A DNA stretch of 64,000 nt from Leptothrix cholodnii SP-6 (GCF_000019785.1 NC_010524.1:4845404-4909403), one strand, 5' to 3'; counted from the first letter of the stretch, positions 18,848 through 27,149 are shown. The notes: generated by a model from the letters alone, not told the origin. Made by a program: numbers and translations.

Positions 18848-19140
18848 TGCTTGACCAGCTGGATGTCCATGCTGCCGAAGTGCGACAGGCTCTCGAGCTG
18901 GGCGCGTGCGGCGGCGAGGGTGTCGAACTTCTCGAGGAACTTCGAGGGCACGAGGTTGACCACCGGCTCGTCGGCGGATTCGTCGATCACGCGCACCTTG
19001 ACCTCGTGTTCGATCGAGGCGACCACGAAGCCGGCGCGCTTGCGGCCGTAGAACAGGTAGTCGTAGGCCTCGACCTGTGCCATGCCGGGCGCCAGCTCGG
19101 TGCGGAACTGGCCGGGTTTGCTCGTCAGGATCACGTACAT
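18844..19140 (-). CDS. Conserved-looking 98-aa protein of unknown function, encoded between two ferredoxins
   Basis: I do not recognise a family. The protein has no signal peptide, membrane segment or cysteine. It is predicted mixed alpha/beta, with a beta-rich first half (YVILTSKPGQF, GFVVASIEHEVKVRV) and a helix near the C-terminus (LAAARAQLESLSHF). It sits 46 bases after ferredoxin 2 and overlaps ferredoxin 1 in the minus-strand operon. Tight coupling with ferredoxins suggests a small accessory or effector subunit of the oxygenase system. That is an inference from position alone. Confidence 0.75.
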   Translation of the reverse strand: MYVILTSKPGQFRTELAPGMAQVEAYDYLFYGRKRAGFVVASIEHEVKVRVIDESADEPVVNLVPSKFLEKFDTLAAARAQLESLSHFGSMDIQLVKQ

Positions 19141-19186
19141 GGGTGTGTGGGCTCCAGGCTTCGAATGAGGGGGCGGTGCGGGGCGC

Positions 19187-19522
19187 TCAGGCGGCGGCTG
19201 CCGCAGCGGTGCCGGCCGGGGGCACGCAGACGGCGTCCTGCGACAGCTCGATGTCGTGCGTCACCCAGAGCTGGCAGGTCAGCCGGTAGCCCTGCCCGAT
19301 GCGCTCGCCGAGCTGCTTCTTCTCTTTCCAGTTCGGTGCGGGCAGGTGCTCGGCACCCTTCAGGACCTGGCAGGCGCACTTGGCGCACTTGCCCATGCCG
19401 CACTCGTAGCGCAGGTTCGGATACGGGAACTGCTTGATGCCCGCGCGCACCACCAGGTTGGTGTCGGGCTTGACCTCGTCGGTGTACGTCTGGCCGTTGC
19501 TGTGGATGACGATGGTCGGCAT
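19187..19522 (-). CDS. Plant-type [2Fe-2S] ferredoxin 2
   Basis: A 111-aa ferredoxin. Cluster cysteines are in ECGMGKCAKCAC (CX4CX2C) and LTCQ, as in plant-type [2Fe-2S] ferredoxins. The C-terminus is an alanine run. It is first in a six-gene minus-strand operon (ferredoxin 2, 98-aa protein, ferredoxin 1, TSUP, GntR, cyclodeaminase family), with gaps of at most 47 bases. A GTATAC-type operator lies about 35-47 bases upstream of the start. Two different ferredoxins in one operon may serve two redox steps or two partners. Confidence 0.92.
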   Translation of the reverse strand: MPTIVIHSNGQTYTDEVKPDTNLVVRAGIKQFPYPNLRYECGMGKCAKCACQVLKGAEHLPAPNWKEKKQLGERIGQGYRLTCQLWVTHDIELSQDAVCVPPAGTAAAAAA

Positions 19523-19556
19523 GCGGGTCTTTCGGGTGGGCTGCGCTGCAAGTTAT

Positions 19557-19569
19557 GAATACTGTATAC
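19557..19569. promoter_or_regulatory. GTATAC-N-GTATAC operator, site 1
   Basis: The sequence GAATACTGTATAC matches the palindrome GTATAC-N-GTATAC with one mismatch. It lies 35 bases upstream of the ferredoxin 2 ATG. Four such sites occur in this window, all in promoter regions of the same gene group, and the neighbouring FCD-GntR protein is the natural binder. Confidence 0.75.
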
Positions 19570-19809
19570 CAACAATGAAGCCGATTCAAGAGCCCTGTTG
19601 CCGTTCACGCCCTTTCGGCTTCGCTTCCGGGTCGTTTCGCCACCGAGGGCCGGGCGCATGGGTCGCGACCCGCCCGATGTCGCATCCTTTCTGCGGACCT
19701 GCACCGCCTCCTTTCCAGCGCCTGCAACGGGCGCGGCCACTTGATCCCGAACAAGGGATGGCGTGCCGATGCGATTTTTTCGGCAGTGTTTGCATTGGCT
19801 CAAGTGTTA

Positions 19810-19822
19810 GTATACAGTATTC
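19810..19822. promoter_or_regulatory. GTATAC-N-GTATAC operator, site 2
   Basis: The sequence GTATACAGTATTC has one mismatch to the palindrome. It sits 73 bases upstream of the HDO start, where a bound repressor would cover or block the promoter of the HDO operon. Confidence 0.75.
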
Positions 19823-19894
19823 CACATGCCTTGTTCCTGGCATCGCTTCACTCCCGAGTCGATGCTTCAACCCGCCCTGCACCCGGAGCCTCCC

Positions 19895-20626
19895 ATGACC
19901 GCATTGATGAACCGCGACGAATTCCGTACCGCTCTCGAAAACGCCATCAAGGGCAAGAGCGCCAACAAGTCACCCTTCAGCGTCGCCTGGGCCTCCGGCC
20001 AGTTGAGCCGCGCCCACCTGGCGCGCTGGGCCGAGAACCACTATCACTACGTCGGCCCGTTCGCCGACTACCTGGCCTATCTGTACGCCCGCACGCCCGA
20101 CAGCTACACCGAGGCCAAGGACTTCCTGCTGCAGAACATGTTCGAGGAAGAGATCGGCGGCGATCGCCACACCGACCTGCTGATCCGCTTTGCCGAAGCC
20201 TGCGGCACCACCCGCGAGCGCGTGATCGACCCCGACAACATGTCGCCCACCACCCGCGGCCTGCAGAGCTGGTGTTATGCGGTGGCGATGCGCGAAGACC
20301 CGGTGGTGGCGGTGGCCGGCCTGGTGGTCGGCCTCGAATCGCAGGTGCCGTCGATCTACCGCCGCCAGACCCCGACGCTGCGCGACAAGTACGGTTTCAC
20401 CGATGAGGAAGTCGAGTTCTTCGACCTGCACATCGTCTCCGACGAGATCCACGGCGAGCGCGGCTACCAGATCGTGCTCGAGCACGCCAACACGGTCGAG
20501 CTGCAGCAGCGCTGCCTGAAGATCTGCGAAGTCGGCGCGCAGATGCGCCTGCTCTACACCACCGCGCTGTACCACGACTACGTCGCCGCCGAGCTGCCGC
20601 TGTCGGACCTGAAGCTGGCCGCCTGA
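19895..20626 (+). CDS. Heme-oxygenase-like diiron oxidase (TenA/PqqC/CADD superfamily)
   Basis: A 243-aa all-helical protein. The six metal ligands of CADD-type diiron proteins can be matched: Glu85 and His92 (E-X6-H in FEEEIGGDRH), Glu148 (VGLESQ), and His179, Asp183 and His186 (HIVSDEIH). Spacing agrees with CADD (E81, H88, E142, H174, D178, H181). So it is probably a true O2-activating HDO rather than a cofactor-independent PqqC or thiaminase TenA. Known HDOs cleave or hydroxylate amino acids, fatty acids and arginine derivatives. GGAG seven bases upstream fixes the ATG. It leads an operon with an aldehyde dehydrogenase and a ferredoxin reductase, suggesting that it makes an aldehyde with electrons from the ferredoxin chain. 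Confidence 0.85.
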   Translation: MTALMNRDEFRTALENAIKGKSANKSPFSVAWASGQLSRAHLARWAENHYHYVGPFADYLAYLYARTPDSYTEAKDFLLQNMFEEEIGGDRHTDLLIRFAEACGTTRERVIDPDNMSPTTRGLQSWCYAVAMREDPVVAVAGLVVGLESQVPSIYRRQTPTLRDKYGFTDEEVEFFDLHIVSDEIHGERGYQIVLEHANTVELQQRCLKICEVGAQMRLLYTTALYHDYVAAELPLSDLKLAA

Positions 20627-20691
20627 GCGCGTGCGCCCGCACCTGCGGGCGCCGATCCGTCCGTCTTTTTGTCATTCCAGCAGGGGTCCCG

Positions 20692-22167
20692 ATGAGCACC
20701 AGCCACGCACCGTCACACAGCACCGACGTGTTCCTCAATCACATCGACGGGCAATGGGTTCCGAGCGTCCAGAACCAGACCTTCGACAACCGGAACCCGG
20801 CTGACACGCGTGAGCTTGTCGGCCGCTTCCAGGCCTCCGGCGAGGCCGATGCGCTGGCTGCGGTGGCGGCTGCGCAGGCCGCTTTCGACGGCTGGAGGCG
20901 CACGCCGATCGGCAAGCGCGCGGCGATGCTGCAGTCGGCCGCCGACTACCTCGAGCGCCATGCCGCCCGTTTTGCCGAAGAGCTGACTCGCGAAGAAGGC
21001 AAGCCCCTGTCGCTGGCGAAAGACGAGTTCCTGCGCTCGGCGCAGACGCTGCGTTTCTATGCGGTCGAAGGCCAGTCCTTCAGCGGCGAGACCTATCCGA
21101 ACGACGACCCCGAGATGCTGGTCTACAGCCAGCGCGAACCGCTCGGCGTGGTGACCGTGATCGCGCCTTGGAACTTCCCGGTCTCGATCCCGGCACGCAA
21201 GATCGCGCCGGCGCTGATCACCGGCAACACCGTCGTCTTCAAGCCCTCGTCGGACGCGCCGTTGAGCGGCCTGCGACTGGCCGAGGCGCTGATCCAGGCG
21301 GGGCTGCCCAAGGGGGTGCTCAACTACATCACCGGCCGCGCCAGCGAGGTCGGGCCGGTCATCACCACCGCGCCGGCGGTGCGCGCGATCTCGTTCACCG
21401 GCTCGACCGGCGCGGGCGAGCAGATCCACCGCGCGGTGCCGCTGACCACGCGCCTGCAGATGGAGCTGGGGGGCAAGAATCCGCTGATCGTGATGGACGA
21501 TGCCGACCTCGACAAGGCCGTCGACCTCGTCATCAAGGGCGGCTTCTCCCTGTCGGGCCAGGCCTGCACCGGCACCAGCCGGGTGCTGGTGATGGCGTCG
21601 GTCAAGGCCGCGTTCACCGACCGGCTGCTGACCCGCGTGGCCGCTCTCAAGATCGGCCCGGGCATGAGCGCCGGCATGGACATCGGCCCGCTGGCCACCG
21701 CCAAGCAGCTCGAGACCGTGCTGTCGTACATCGCCATCGGCAAAGGCGAGGCCACGCTGCTGTGCGGCGGCGAGCATCTGACGCACGGCGATTTCGCGCA
21801 CGGCTATTACGTCTCGCCGGCGGTGTTCGACAACGTGACGCAATCGATGCGCATTGCGCAAGAAGAGATCTTCGGCCCGGTGATCGCATTGATCGAAGTG
21901 GCCGATTACGCCGACGCCATCGCCCGGGCGAATGACACCGAATACGGCCTCTCGGCCGCGATCGTCACCGGCAGCCAGCGGCATGCGCACAACTTCGCCA
22001 ACGACATCCAGTCGGGCACCGTGAAGATCAATCGCACCACCACCGGCAACCTGATCAATGCGCCGTTCGGCGGATTGAAGCGCTCGAGCACGTCGACCTT
22101 CCGCGAGTCGGGCCGCGCCGGGCTGGAGTTCTACAGCCAGATCAAGACCGTCTATCGCGGCCTGTGA
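20692..22167 (+). CDS. NAD(P)-dependent aldehyde dehydrogenase
   Basis: A 491-aa ALDH of normal length. The catalytic Cys292 is in GQACTGTSR, the general base Glu258 in MELGGKN, and the cofactor loop in FTGSTGAGEQI. It oxidises an aldehyde to a carboxylate. The active-site surroundings resemble 2-oxoglutarate semialdehyde dehydrogenases, but that is only a resemblance. It starts 65 bases after the HDO gene with an AGGGG ribosome site and is followed 27 bases later by the GlcG/HbpS gene. In this operon it most simply removes the aldehyde product of the HDO. Confidence 0.93.
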   Translation: MSTSHAPSHSTDVFLNHIDGQWVPSVQNQTFDNRNPADTRELVGRFQASGEADALAAVAAAQAAFDGWRRTPIGKRAAMLQSAADYLERHAARFAEELTREEGKPLSLAKDEFLRSAQTLRFYAVEGQSFSGETYPNDDPEMLVYSQREPLGVVTVIAPWNFPVSIPARKIAPALITGNTVVFKPSSDAPLSGLRLAEALIQAGLPKGVLNYITGRASEVGPVITTAPAVRAISFTGSTGAGEQIHRAVPLTTRLQMELGGKNPLIVMDDADLDKAVDLVIKGGFSLSGQACTGTSRVLVMASVKAAFTDRLLTRVAALKIGPGMSAGMDIGPLATAKQLETVLSYIAIGKGEATLLCGGEHLTHGDFAHGYYVSPAVFDNVTQSMRIAQEEIFGPVIALIEVADYADAIARANDTEYGLSAAIVTGSQRHAHNFANDIQSGTVKINRTTTGNLINAPFGGLKRSSTSTFRESGRAGLEFYSQIKTVYRGL

Positions 22168-22194
22168 GCCGCACGCACAGAAGAAAGCATTGCC

Positions 22195-22674
22195 ATGAAG
22201 AAGTCCATCAAGCTCGAAGTCGAAGAAGCCCGCCACATGATTGCCGCCGCGGTGCGCAAGGCGGCCGAGATCGGCGTCCTCGAAACCGTCTGCATCGTCG
22301 ATGACGGCGGCTATCCGATCGTGATGGAGCGCATGAACGGCGCGCGCATCACCGGCCCGCAGATCGCCTGGAACAAGGCCTTCACGGCCGCCGGCCACAA
22401 GCGCTCGACGCACCTGTTCAATCAGGCTCCGAATGGTCCGGCATTGCCCGGCAATGAGGCCTTCGGCATCCAATTGAGCTTCGAGGGCCGCTTCGCGATC
22501 TTCGTCGGCGGCTTTCCGATCGTCGTCAATGGCGAGGTGATCGGCGGCGTCGGCCTGAGCGGCGGCAATGGCGAGCAGGATACCGCCTGCGGCGTGGCCG
22601 CCTTGCAGGCCCTGGCCGAGCTGCTGCCGCAGCCCGACTACAGCGTGCTGGTGCAGGCCGACATCAAGAAGTAA
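22195..22674 (+). CDS. GlcG/HbpS family protein
   Basis: A 159-aa protein of the GlcG/HbpS (DUF336) family, which has a profilin-like fold. It includes VCIVDDGGYPIVMERMNGA and the conserved glycine-rich end GEVIGGVGLSGGNGEQDTAC. HbpS binds heme and cobalamin in Streptomyces. In catabolic operons such proteins are common but of unclear role, perhaps cofactor handling, or catalysis as in PduO-C relatives. There is no signal peptide. It lies between the aldehyde dehydrogenase and the flavoreductase with gaps of about 25 bases. Confidence 0.88.
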   Translation: MKKSIKLEVEEARHMIAAAVRKAAEIGVLETVCIVDDGGYPIVMERMNGARITGPQIAWNKAFTAAGHKRSTHLFNQAPNGPALPGNEAFGIQLSFEGRFAIFVGGFPIVVNGEVIGGVGLSGGNGEQDTACGVAALQALAELLPQPDYSVLVQADIKK

Positions 22675-22699
22675 GCCCCGCCATCTCGCCGAGGTCACC

Positions 22700-23695
22700 A
22701 TGCTTTATCGCGTTCAATTGCTCGAGACGAGCGAGTGCTTCGACGTCGAGCCCGACGAGACGATCCTGAGTGCGGCCCAGCGGGCGAATGTCGCGCTGGC
22801 CCATCAATGCCAGTTCGGCGCCTGCGGCACCTGCCGCATCAAGGTGATGCAGGGCGAGGTGGCCTACGCCGAGCCGCCGGCGGCACTGTCGGACGAAGAG
22901 GCCGCCGACGGTTATGCATTGGCCTGCCAGGCCTTGCCGCGCTCGGACGTGGTGGTGAGTGCGGCGCGCCCGCTCGCGCCCTGTTCCGACCCGCAGACCG
23001 TCACGGCCCGGCTCGAATCGATCCGCCCGCTCACGCCCGATGTGCTGCACGTCGCGCTCGAGCTGCCGGCTGATCTGGAGCTGGTCTATCGCCCCGGCCA
23101 GTACGTCAACCTGCTGACGGACGGCGGCGTGCGGCGCAGCTTCTCGCTGGCGTCCAAACCCGACGGACGGCGCATCGACTTCCAGATCCGCCGCATCCCG
23201 GGCGGGCGCTTCACCGACCAGCGGCTGGCGCAGATGGCACCGGGCGAGGCCATCGATGTCGAACTGCCGCTCGGCAGTTTCTGCTTCCACCCCGAGGACT
23301 ACCGCCCGGTCGTGCTGGCGGCCACCGGCACCGGACTGGCGCCGATCAAGAGCATCGTCGAGTCGCTGATGGGCGACCCGGATTGCCCGCCGGTGGCGCT
23401 CTACTGGGGCGTGCGCACCGAGGCCGATCTCTACCTGCACGATGAAATCCAGCGCTGGCACGAACAGTTCGACGATTTCACCTACGTGCCGGTGCTGTCG
23501 CGTGCCGATGCCACGTGGCGCGGGCGCCGCGGCCACGTGCAGCAGGCCGTGCTCGAGGATCTGCCGGACCTGTCCGAGCACGCCATCTACCTGTGCGGCT
23601 CGCCGAACATGATTGCCGACGCCAAGCGGGCCTTCTGCGCCAGCGGCGCGAGTGCGGCGCACCTCTACGTCGACAGCTTCAACTTCCAGCCCTGA
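22700..23695 (+). CDS. Ferredoxin-fused NAD(P)H-flavin oxidoreductase
   Basis: A 331-aa electron-transfer flavoprotein. The N-terminal plant-type [2Fe-2S] domain (residues 1-90) has ligands in CQFGACGTC and LACQ. The FAD domain has RPGQYVNL and RRSFSLAS, and the NAD(P) domain has LAATGTGLAPIKSI and CGSPNMI. This layout is that of class IB oxygenase reductases and of CDP-6-deoxy-glucoseen reductase. It would take electrons from NAD(P)H and pass them to the stand-alone ferredoxins or straight to the HDO. It is last in the HDO operon and is followed by two terminator-like hairpins. Confidence 0.93.
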   Translation: MLYRVQLLETSECFDVEPDETILSAAQRANVALAHQCQFGACGTCRIKVMQGEVAYAEPPAALSDEEAADGYALACQALPRSDVVVSAARPLAPCSDPQTVTARLESIRPLTPDVLHVALELPADLELVYRPGQYVNLLTDGGVRRSFSLASKPDGRRIDFQIRRIPGGRFTDQRLAQMAPGEAIDVELPLGSFCFHPEDYRPVVLAATGTGLAPIKSIVESLMGDPDCPPVALYWGVRTEADLYLHDEIQRWHEQFDDFTYVPVLSRADATWRGRRGHVQQAVLEDLPDLSEHAIYLCGSPNMIADAKRAFCASGASAAHLYVDSFNFQP

Positions 23696-23702
23696 GCGCT
23701 GA

Positions 23703-23729
23703 ACCGCCGACCCGGCAAGGGTCGGCGGT
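23703..23729 (+). terminator. Hairpin after the flavoreductase gene
   Basis: A perfect 11-bp stem (ACCGCCGACCC with GGGTCGGCGGT) and a five-base loop start eight bases after the stop codon. Only a weak T-rich tail (CTCGTTTC) follows. It is likely a first termination or mRNA-protecting hairpin. Confidence 0.6.
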
Positions 23730-23757
23730 GCGCTCGTTTCCGACCCGATCCGAGTCC

Positions 23758-23793
23758 GGCCACCGCAGGTTTTTCACCTTCGGTGGCCTTTTT
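23758..23793 (+). terminator. Rho-independent terminator of the HDO operon
   Basis: An 8-bp stem GGCCACCG/CGGTGGCC is extended inside by AGGT/ACCT around a TTTTC loop and followed directly by TTTTT. This is the textbook form of an intrinsic terminator on the plus strand. Confidence 0.85.
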
Positions 23794-23886
23794 GCATCTG
23801 CGTGCAAACGAGCGGGCCGGGTGGCTTCCCGGGCTCGCCCGCATCGATGCACCGACGCACCAGAACGGGGCTGATGCACTCTAAGG

Positions 23887-23899
23887 GTATACGGTATAC
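23887..23899. promoter_or_regulatory. GTATAC-N-GTATAC operator, site 3 (perfect)
   Basis: GTATACGGTATAC is a perfect copy of the palindrome and is extended by one paired base on each side. It lies about 230 bases before the permease gene and is the best of the four sites. Confidence 0.8.
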
Positions 23900-24069
23900 C
23901 AAACAAGAAACCAACATGGGATAGTCCGATCCAGGCAGGCAAGATCGCCTACGCTCGGAATGTCGCCCGGCGTCTGCGCCAGATCAAGGGCGTGGCAGGG
24001 CGGAGAGCCTGGATCGCTGCAGCTTGTGACAGAACATGGCCCGTAACGTGCTTATGTCTGCTCACGGTG

Positions 24070-24082
24070 CCATACAGTATAC
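24070..24082. promoter_or_regulatory. GTATAC-N-GTATAC operator, site 4 (weaker)
   Basis: CCATACAGTATAC has two mismatches to the palindrome. It lies 48 bases before the permease start codon, close enough to overlap its promoter. With site 3 it may allow cooperative binding or looping. Confidence 0.6.
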
Positions 24083-24129
24083 GAACGCACCATCAACGTA
24101 CTTCCCGCCAACTTACCTACAGAGGCTCT

Positions 24130-25659
24130 ATGGAAACAACCTTTTCGATCGGGGCGGCGCACTGGGCCTACCTGCTTGGGGTCGCGGTGATCGTCGTGAC
24201 GATGATCTTCCGCGCCAACGTCGTGGTGCCGTCGATCGTCGCCACCTTCTGCGTTGCCTTGGCCTGGTCGGGCAGTCCGGTCTCGGCCATCGGCAGCATC
24301 TTCGGCGCCAGCTTCGTGGCGGCCAAGGAGCTCTTCAACATCTTCCTCGTGATCGCGCTGATGACGGCGCTGCTCAATGCCCTGAAGGGGCTGCGCTCGG
24401 ACATCCGCATGGTCGAGCCGTTCCGCGCGGTGATGAAGAACGGCCATGTGTCGTACTTCATCCTGGCTGGCGTCACCTACTTCATCTCGCTGTTCTTCTG
24501 GCCCACGCCGGCCGTGCCGCTGGTCTCGGCGGTGCTGTTGCCCGCGGCCATCGCCGCCGGCCTGCCGCCGCTGGCCGGTGCCGCCGCGATCGCGATCGCC
24601 GGCCAGGGCATGGCGCTGTCGTCGGACTACGTGATCGGCGTGGCCCCCGGCATCAGCGCCAAGGCGTCGGGCACGGTCGCCGCCGTGGTCGCCGACCGCG
24701 CGCTGGTGCTGTCGATGGTGGTCGGCGCGATCGCGCTGATCATGGTCTACGTCACGCTGCGCAAGCACTTCAAGGCGCCCAGCGGGGCCCTGCTCGACCA
24801 GTGGCAGGCACAGGCCAGCGAAGGCGGCGCCGTGGCGCATGACGAAGGCACCACCCACAAGGCCGAGATCGCCCAAGGCACCCGCCGCGACGAGCCGCTC
24901 TTCAGCGAAAGCGACATCGACCGCGAGCTGCACGACATCGAGCGCAAGCGCGTCAAGTGGTCGAAGCTGTTTGCGGTCATCACGCCGATCGCCTTCCTGG
25001 GCGTGGTGGCGCTGATGGTGCTGCCCAAGTTCGTCGGCGGCCTGCCCACCATCAAGGGGGGCGACGCCGCCTCGCTGGTGGGGGGCATGGCGGCTGCGCT
25101 GATGATCTTCGCCACGCTGGCGATGCACGGCCCGCGCAAGATGCTCGACGCCAGCGCCGACCACATCACCGAAGGTTTCGTGTTCGCCTTCCGCGCCATG
25201 GGTTCGGTGCTGCCGATCGCCGGCTTCTTCTTCCTCGGTGCCAGCGAGACGGCCGCCAGCATCCTCGGCCTGCCCGCGGACAAGACGCCCAGCCTGCTGT
25301 TCGAGCTGGTGCAGAGCGCGCAGCAGTGGATTCCGCACAACCCCTTGCTGGTCGGCTTCGGCGTGCTGATCGTCGGCATGATCACCGGCATCGACGGCTC
25401 GGGCTTCTCGGGCCTGCCGCTGACCGGCGCGCTGGCCGGCGCGATGGCCCCGGTCTCGGGTGTCGACGCCGCCACGCTGGCCGCCCTCGGCCAGATGGGC
25501 GCCATCTGGACCGGCGGCGGCACGCTGATCGCCTGGTCGTCGCTGATCGCGGTGGCCGGTTTCGCCCGCGTGCCGGTGCTCGATGCGGTGCGCGTGCTGA
25601 CCGTGCCGGTGCTCACCGGCCTGGCGGCTGCGACGATCTTTGCCGTGACGTTCTTCTGA
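24130..25659 (+). CDS. Multi-pass membrane permease, ion-transporter-superfamily-like
   Basis: A 509-aa membrane protein with about twelve hydrophobic segments, split by a polar central region (residues about 215-285) rich in charged residues. Glycine-rich re-entrant-like segments such as GMITGIDGSGFSGLPLTG and MGAIWTGGGTLIAW recall CitMHS/GntP/NhaC-type carriers. I cannot fix the exact family or substrate. It heads a unit with a gamma-glutamyltransferase-family gene five bases downstream and sits behind two GTATAC sites. It is therefore the likely importer of the regulon's substrate. Confidence 0.75.
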   Translation: METTFSIGAAHWAYLLGVAVIVVTMIFRANVVVPSIVATFCVALAWSGSPVSAIGSIFGASFVAAKELFNIFLVIALMTALLNALKGLRSDIRMVEPFRAVMKNGHVSYFILAGVTYFISLFFWPTPAVPLVSAVLLPAAIAAGLPPLAGAAAIAIAGQGMALSSDYVIGVAPGISAKASGTVAAVVADRALVLSMVVGAIALIMVYVTLRKHFKAPSGALLDQWQAQASEGGAVAHDEGTTHKAEIAQGTRRDEPLFSESDIDRELHDIERKRVKWSKLFAVITPIAFLGVVALMVLPKFVGGLPTIKGGDAASLVGGMAAALMIFATLAMHGPRKMLDASADHITEGFVFAFRAMGSVLPIAGFFFLGASETAASILGLPADKTPSLLFELVQSAQQWIPHNPLLVGFGVLIVGMITGIDGSGFSGLPLTGALAGAMAPVSGVDAATLAALGQMGAIWTGGGTLIAWSSLIAVAGFARVPVLDAVRVLTVPVLTGLAAATIFAVTFF

Positions 25660-25664
25660 ACGCC

Positions 25665-27149
25665 ATGACTGCGATCCATGACGCAGGCCGCGCCGCGGCC
25701 CCGGGCGGCGTGATCGGCGAGCGCCAGATGGTGGCCTCGGGCCACCCGCTGGCGGTCGATGCGGCGCTGCGCATGCTGGCCGAAGGTGGCAGCGCCGTCG
25801 ATGCCGCGATCGCCGCCGACGCCGTGCTCGGCGTGGTCGAGCCGATGGCCACCGGCATCGGCGGTGACCTGCTCGCCACCCTGGTCGCCCCCGACGGCAG
25901 CGCCACCTGCTACAACGGCACCGGCCGCGCGCCGGCCGCCCTGAGCGTCGACCTCGTCAGCCGGCTGCCCGGCCAGCGCATCGCCGAACGCCACGCCCTG
26001 TCGGTGACGACACCGGGCGTGGTGCGCGGCTGGCACGACCTGCACCGCGCACACGGCCGGCTGGCCTGGTCGCGCATCCTGGCGCCGGCCATCCGGGTGG
26101 CGCGCAACGGTTTTGCGGTGGCCCCGGTGGCGGCGCGCGAATGGGCGCTGTTCGACGCGGTGCTGCATGCCGACCCGAACTGCGCGGCGCTCTACCGCGC
26201 CGGCCGCGCGCCCCAGGCGGGCGAGCGGTACGCCAACCCCGAACTGGCCGGCCTGCTCGAAGCCGTCGCGGTCGAAGGCCCCGACGCCTTCTACCTGGGG
26301 GCGCCCGCGCGCGCCGCGGCCCGCGCCAACCAGCAGCTCGGCGGCGTGCTGAGCGCGGCCGATTTCGAGTGGCACCGCGGTGACTTCGCCACGCCGCTGT
26401 CGACCCGCTTCCGCGGCCTGACGGTGCTCGAATGCCCGCCTAACACGCACGGCCTGGCGGTGCTGCATGCGCTCGACGAACTCGAGCCGCAGGCGCTCGA
26501 TGCGGCCGATCCGATGACCCACGTGGCGATGGCCGGCGCGATGGCACGCGCCATGGCGCATGCCAAGAAGACCGTCGCCGACCCGGCCGGCAACACCGTC
26601 TGCACCGTGGTGGTCGATGAGCAGGGCCTGGCCGTCACGCTGATGACGAGCGTGTTCAAGCGCTTCGGCTCGGCGATTGCCGTGCCGGGCTGCGGCTTCG
26701 TGCTGCAGAACCGCGGCTTCGGTTTCGCCGAGCCCGGCCACATCAACGGCCCCGGCCCGGGCAAGCGCCCGTATCACACCGTGGTGCCGGGTGCGGCGCT
26801 GAAGGATGGCCGCTTCCACGCCGGCTTCGGCGTGGTCGGCGGCGCGATGCAGCCGCAAGGCCATGTGCAGCTGCTGGTGCGGCTGGCGGCCTGGGGCGAG
26901 CCGCTGCAGGCCGCCATCGACGCGCCGCGCTGGCGCCTCGAAGGCACGCAGGCGCTGGCGATCGAGGACGGCACGCCGGCCCCCGTGCGCGAGGCCCTGC
27001 GCGGCGCCGGCTACACCGATCCGGTGGGGGCGGGCGAACTCGGCGGGCGCAGCGATTTCGGCGGCGCCCAGGTCGTGCTGCGCAGCGCCGACGGCCGGCT
27101 CGTCGGCGGCTCCGATCCACGCAAGGACGGCCTGGCGCGCGGCCTCTGA
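25665..27149 (+). CDS. Gamma-glutamyltransferase-family (Ntn) hydrolase without signal peptide
   Basis: A 494-aa GGT-family protein. The self-processing nucleophile can be placed at Thr311 in GNTVCTVVVD, which aligns with the E. coli GGT Thr391 region. The C-terminal subunit has GPGPGKRPYHTVVP and the family glycines GVVGGAMQPQGH. Classical GGTs are exported, but no signal peptide is present here. It is therefore probably cytoplasmic and may act as an amide hydrolase, like the oxamate amidohydrolase branch, rather than on glutathione. It starts five bases after the permease, so the imported compound is its natural substrate. Confidence 0.88.
   Translation: MTAIHDAGRAAAPGGVIGERQMVASGHPLAVDAALRMLAEGGSAVDAAIAADAVLGVVEPMATGIGGDLLATLVAPDGSATCYNGTGRAPAALSVDLVSRLPGQRIAERHALSVTTPGVVRGWHDLHRAHGRLAWSRILAPAIRVARNGFAVAPVAAREWALFDAVLHADPNCAALYRAGRAPQAGERYANPELAGLLEAVAVEGPDAFYLGAPARAAARANQQLGGVLSAADFEWHRGDFATPLSTRFRGLTVLECPPNTHGLAVLHALDELEPQALDAADPMTHVAMAGAMARAMAHAKKTVADPAGNTVCTVVVDEQGLAVTLMTSVFKRFGSAIAVPGCGFVLQNRGFGFAEPGHINGPGPGKRPYHTVVPGAALKDGRFHAGFGVVGGAMQPQGHVQLLVRLAAWGEPLQAAIDAPRWRLEGTQALAIEDGTPAPVREALRGAGYTDPVGAGELGGRSDFGGAQVVLRSADGRLVGGSDPRKDGLARGL

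Larger units (their letters stand above)
19523..19894. promoter_or_regulatory. Divergent promoter region with two GTATAC operators
   Basis: This 372-base gap separates the ferredoxin operon from the HDO operon. It is less GC-rich near both edges and carries an operator-like palindrome close to each start (19557-19569 and 19810-19822). No open reading frame of coding character is seen. Promoters for both directions must lie here, but I cannot place -10/-35 boxes with confidence. Confidence 0.7.
23696..24129. promoter_or_regulatory. Intergenic region: terminators, then operators for the permease unit
   Basis: This 434-base gap begins with two hairpins that end the HDO operon (23703-23729 and 23758-23793). 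It continues with two GTATAC-type palindromes (23887-23899 and 24070-24082) that should control the permease-GGT-GST unit. No coding region is convincing in it. Confidence 0.7.

Noticed and set aside
19895..20626. Assignment of the HDO gene as thiaminase TenA or PQQ synthase PqqC
   Set aside because: All six CADD-type metal ligands are present, no thi or pqq genes are near, and the operon carries redox partners.
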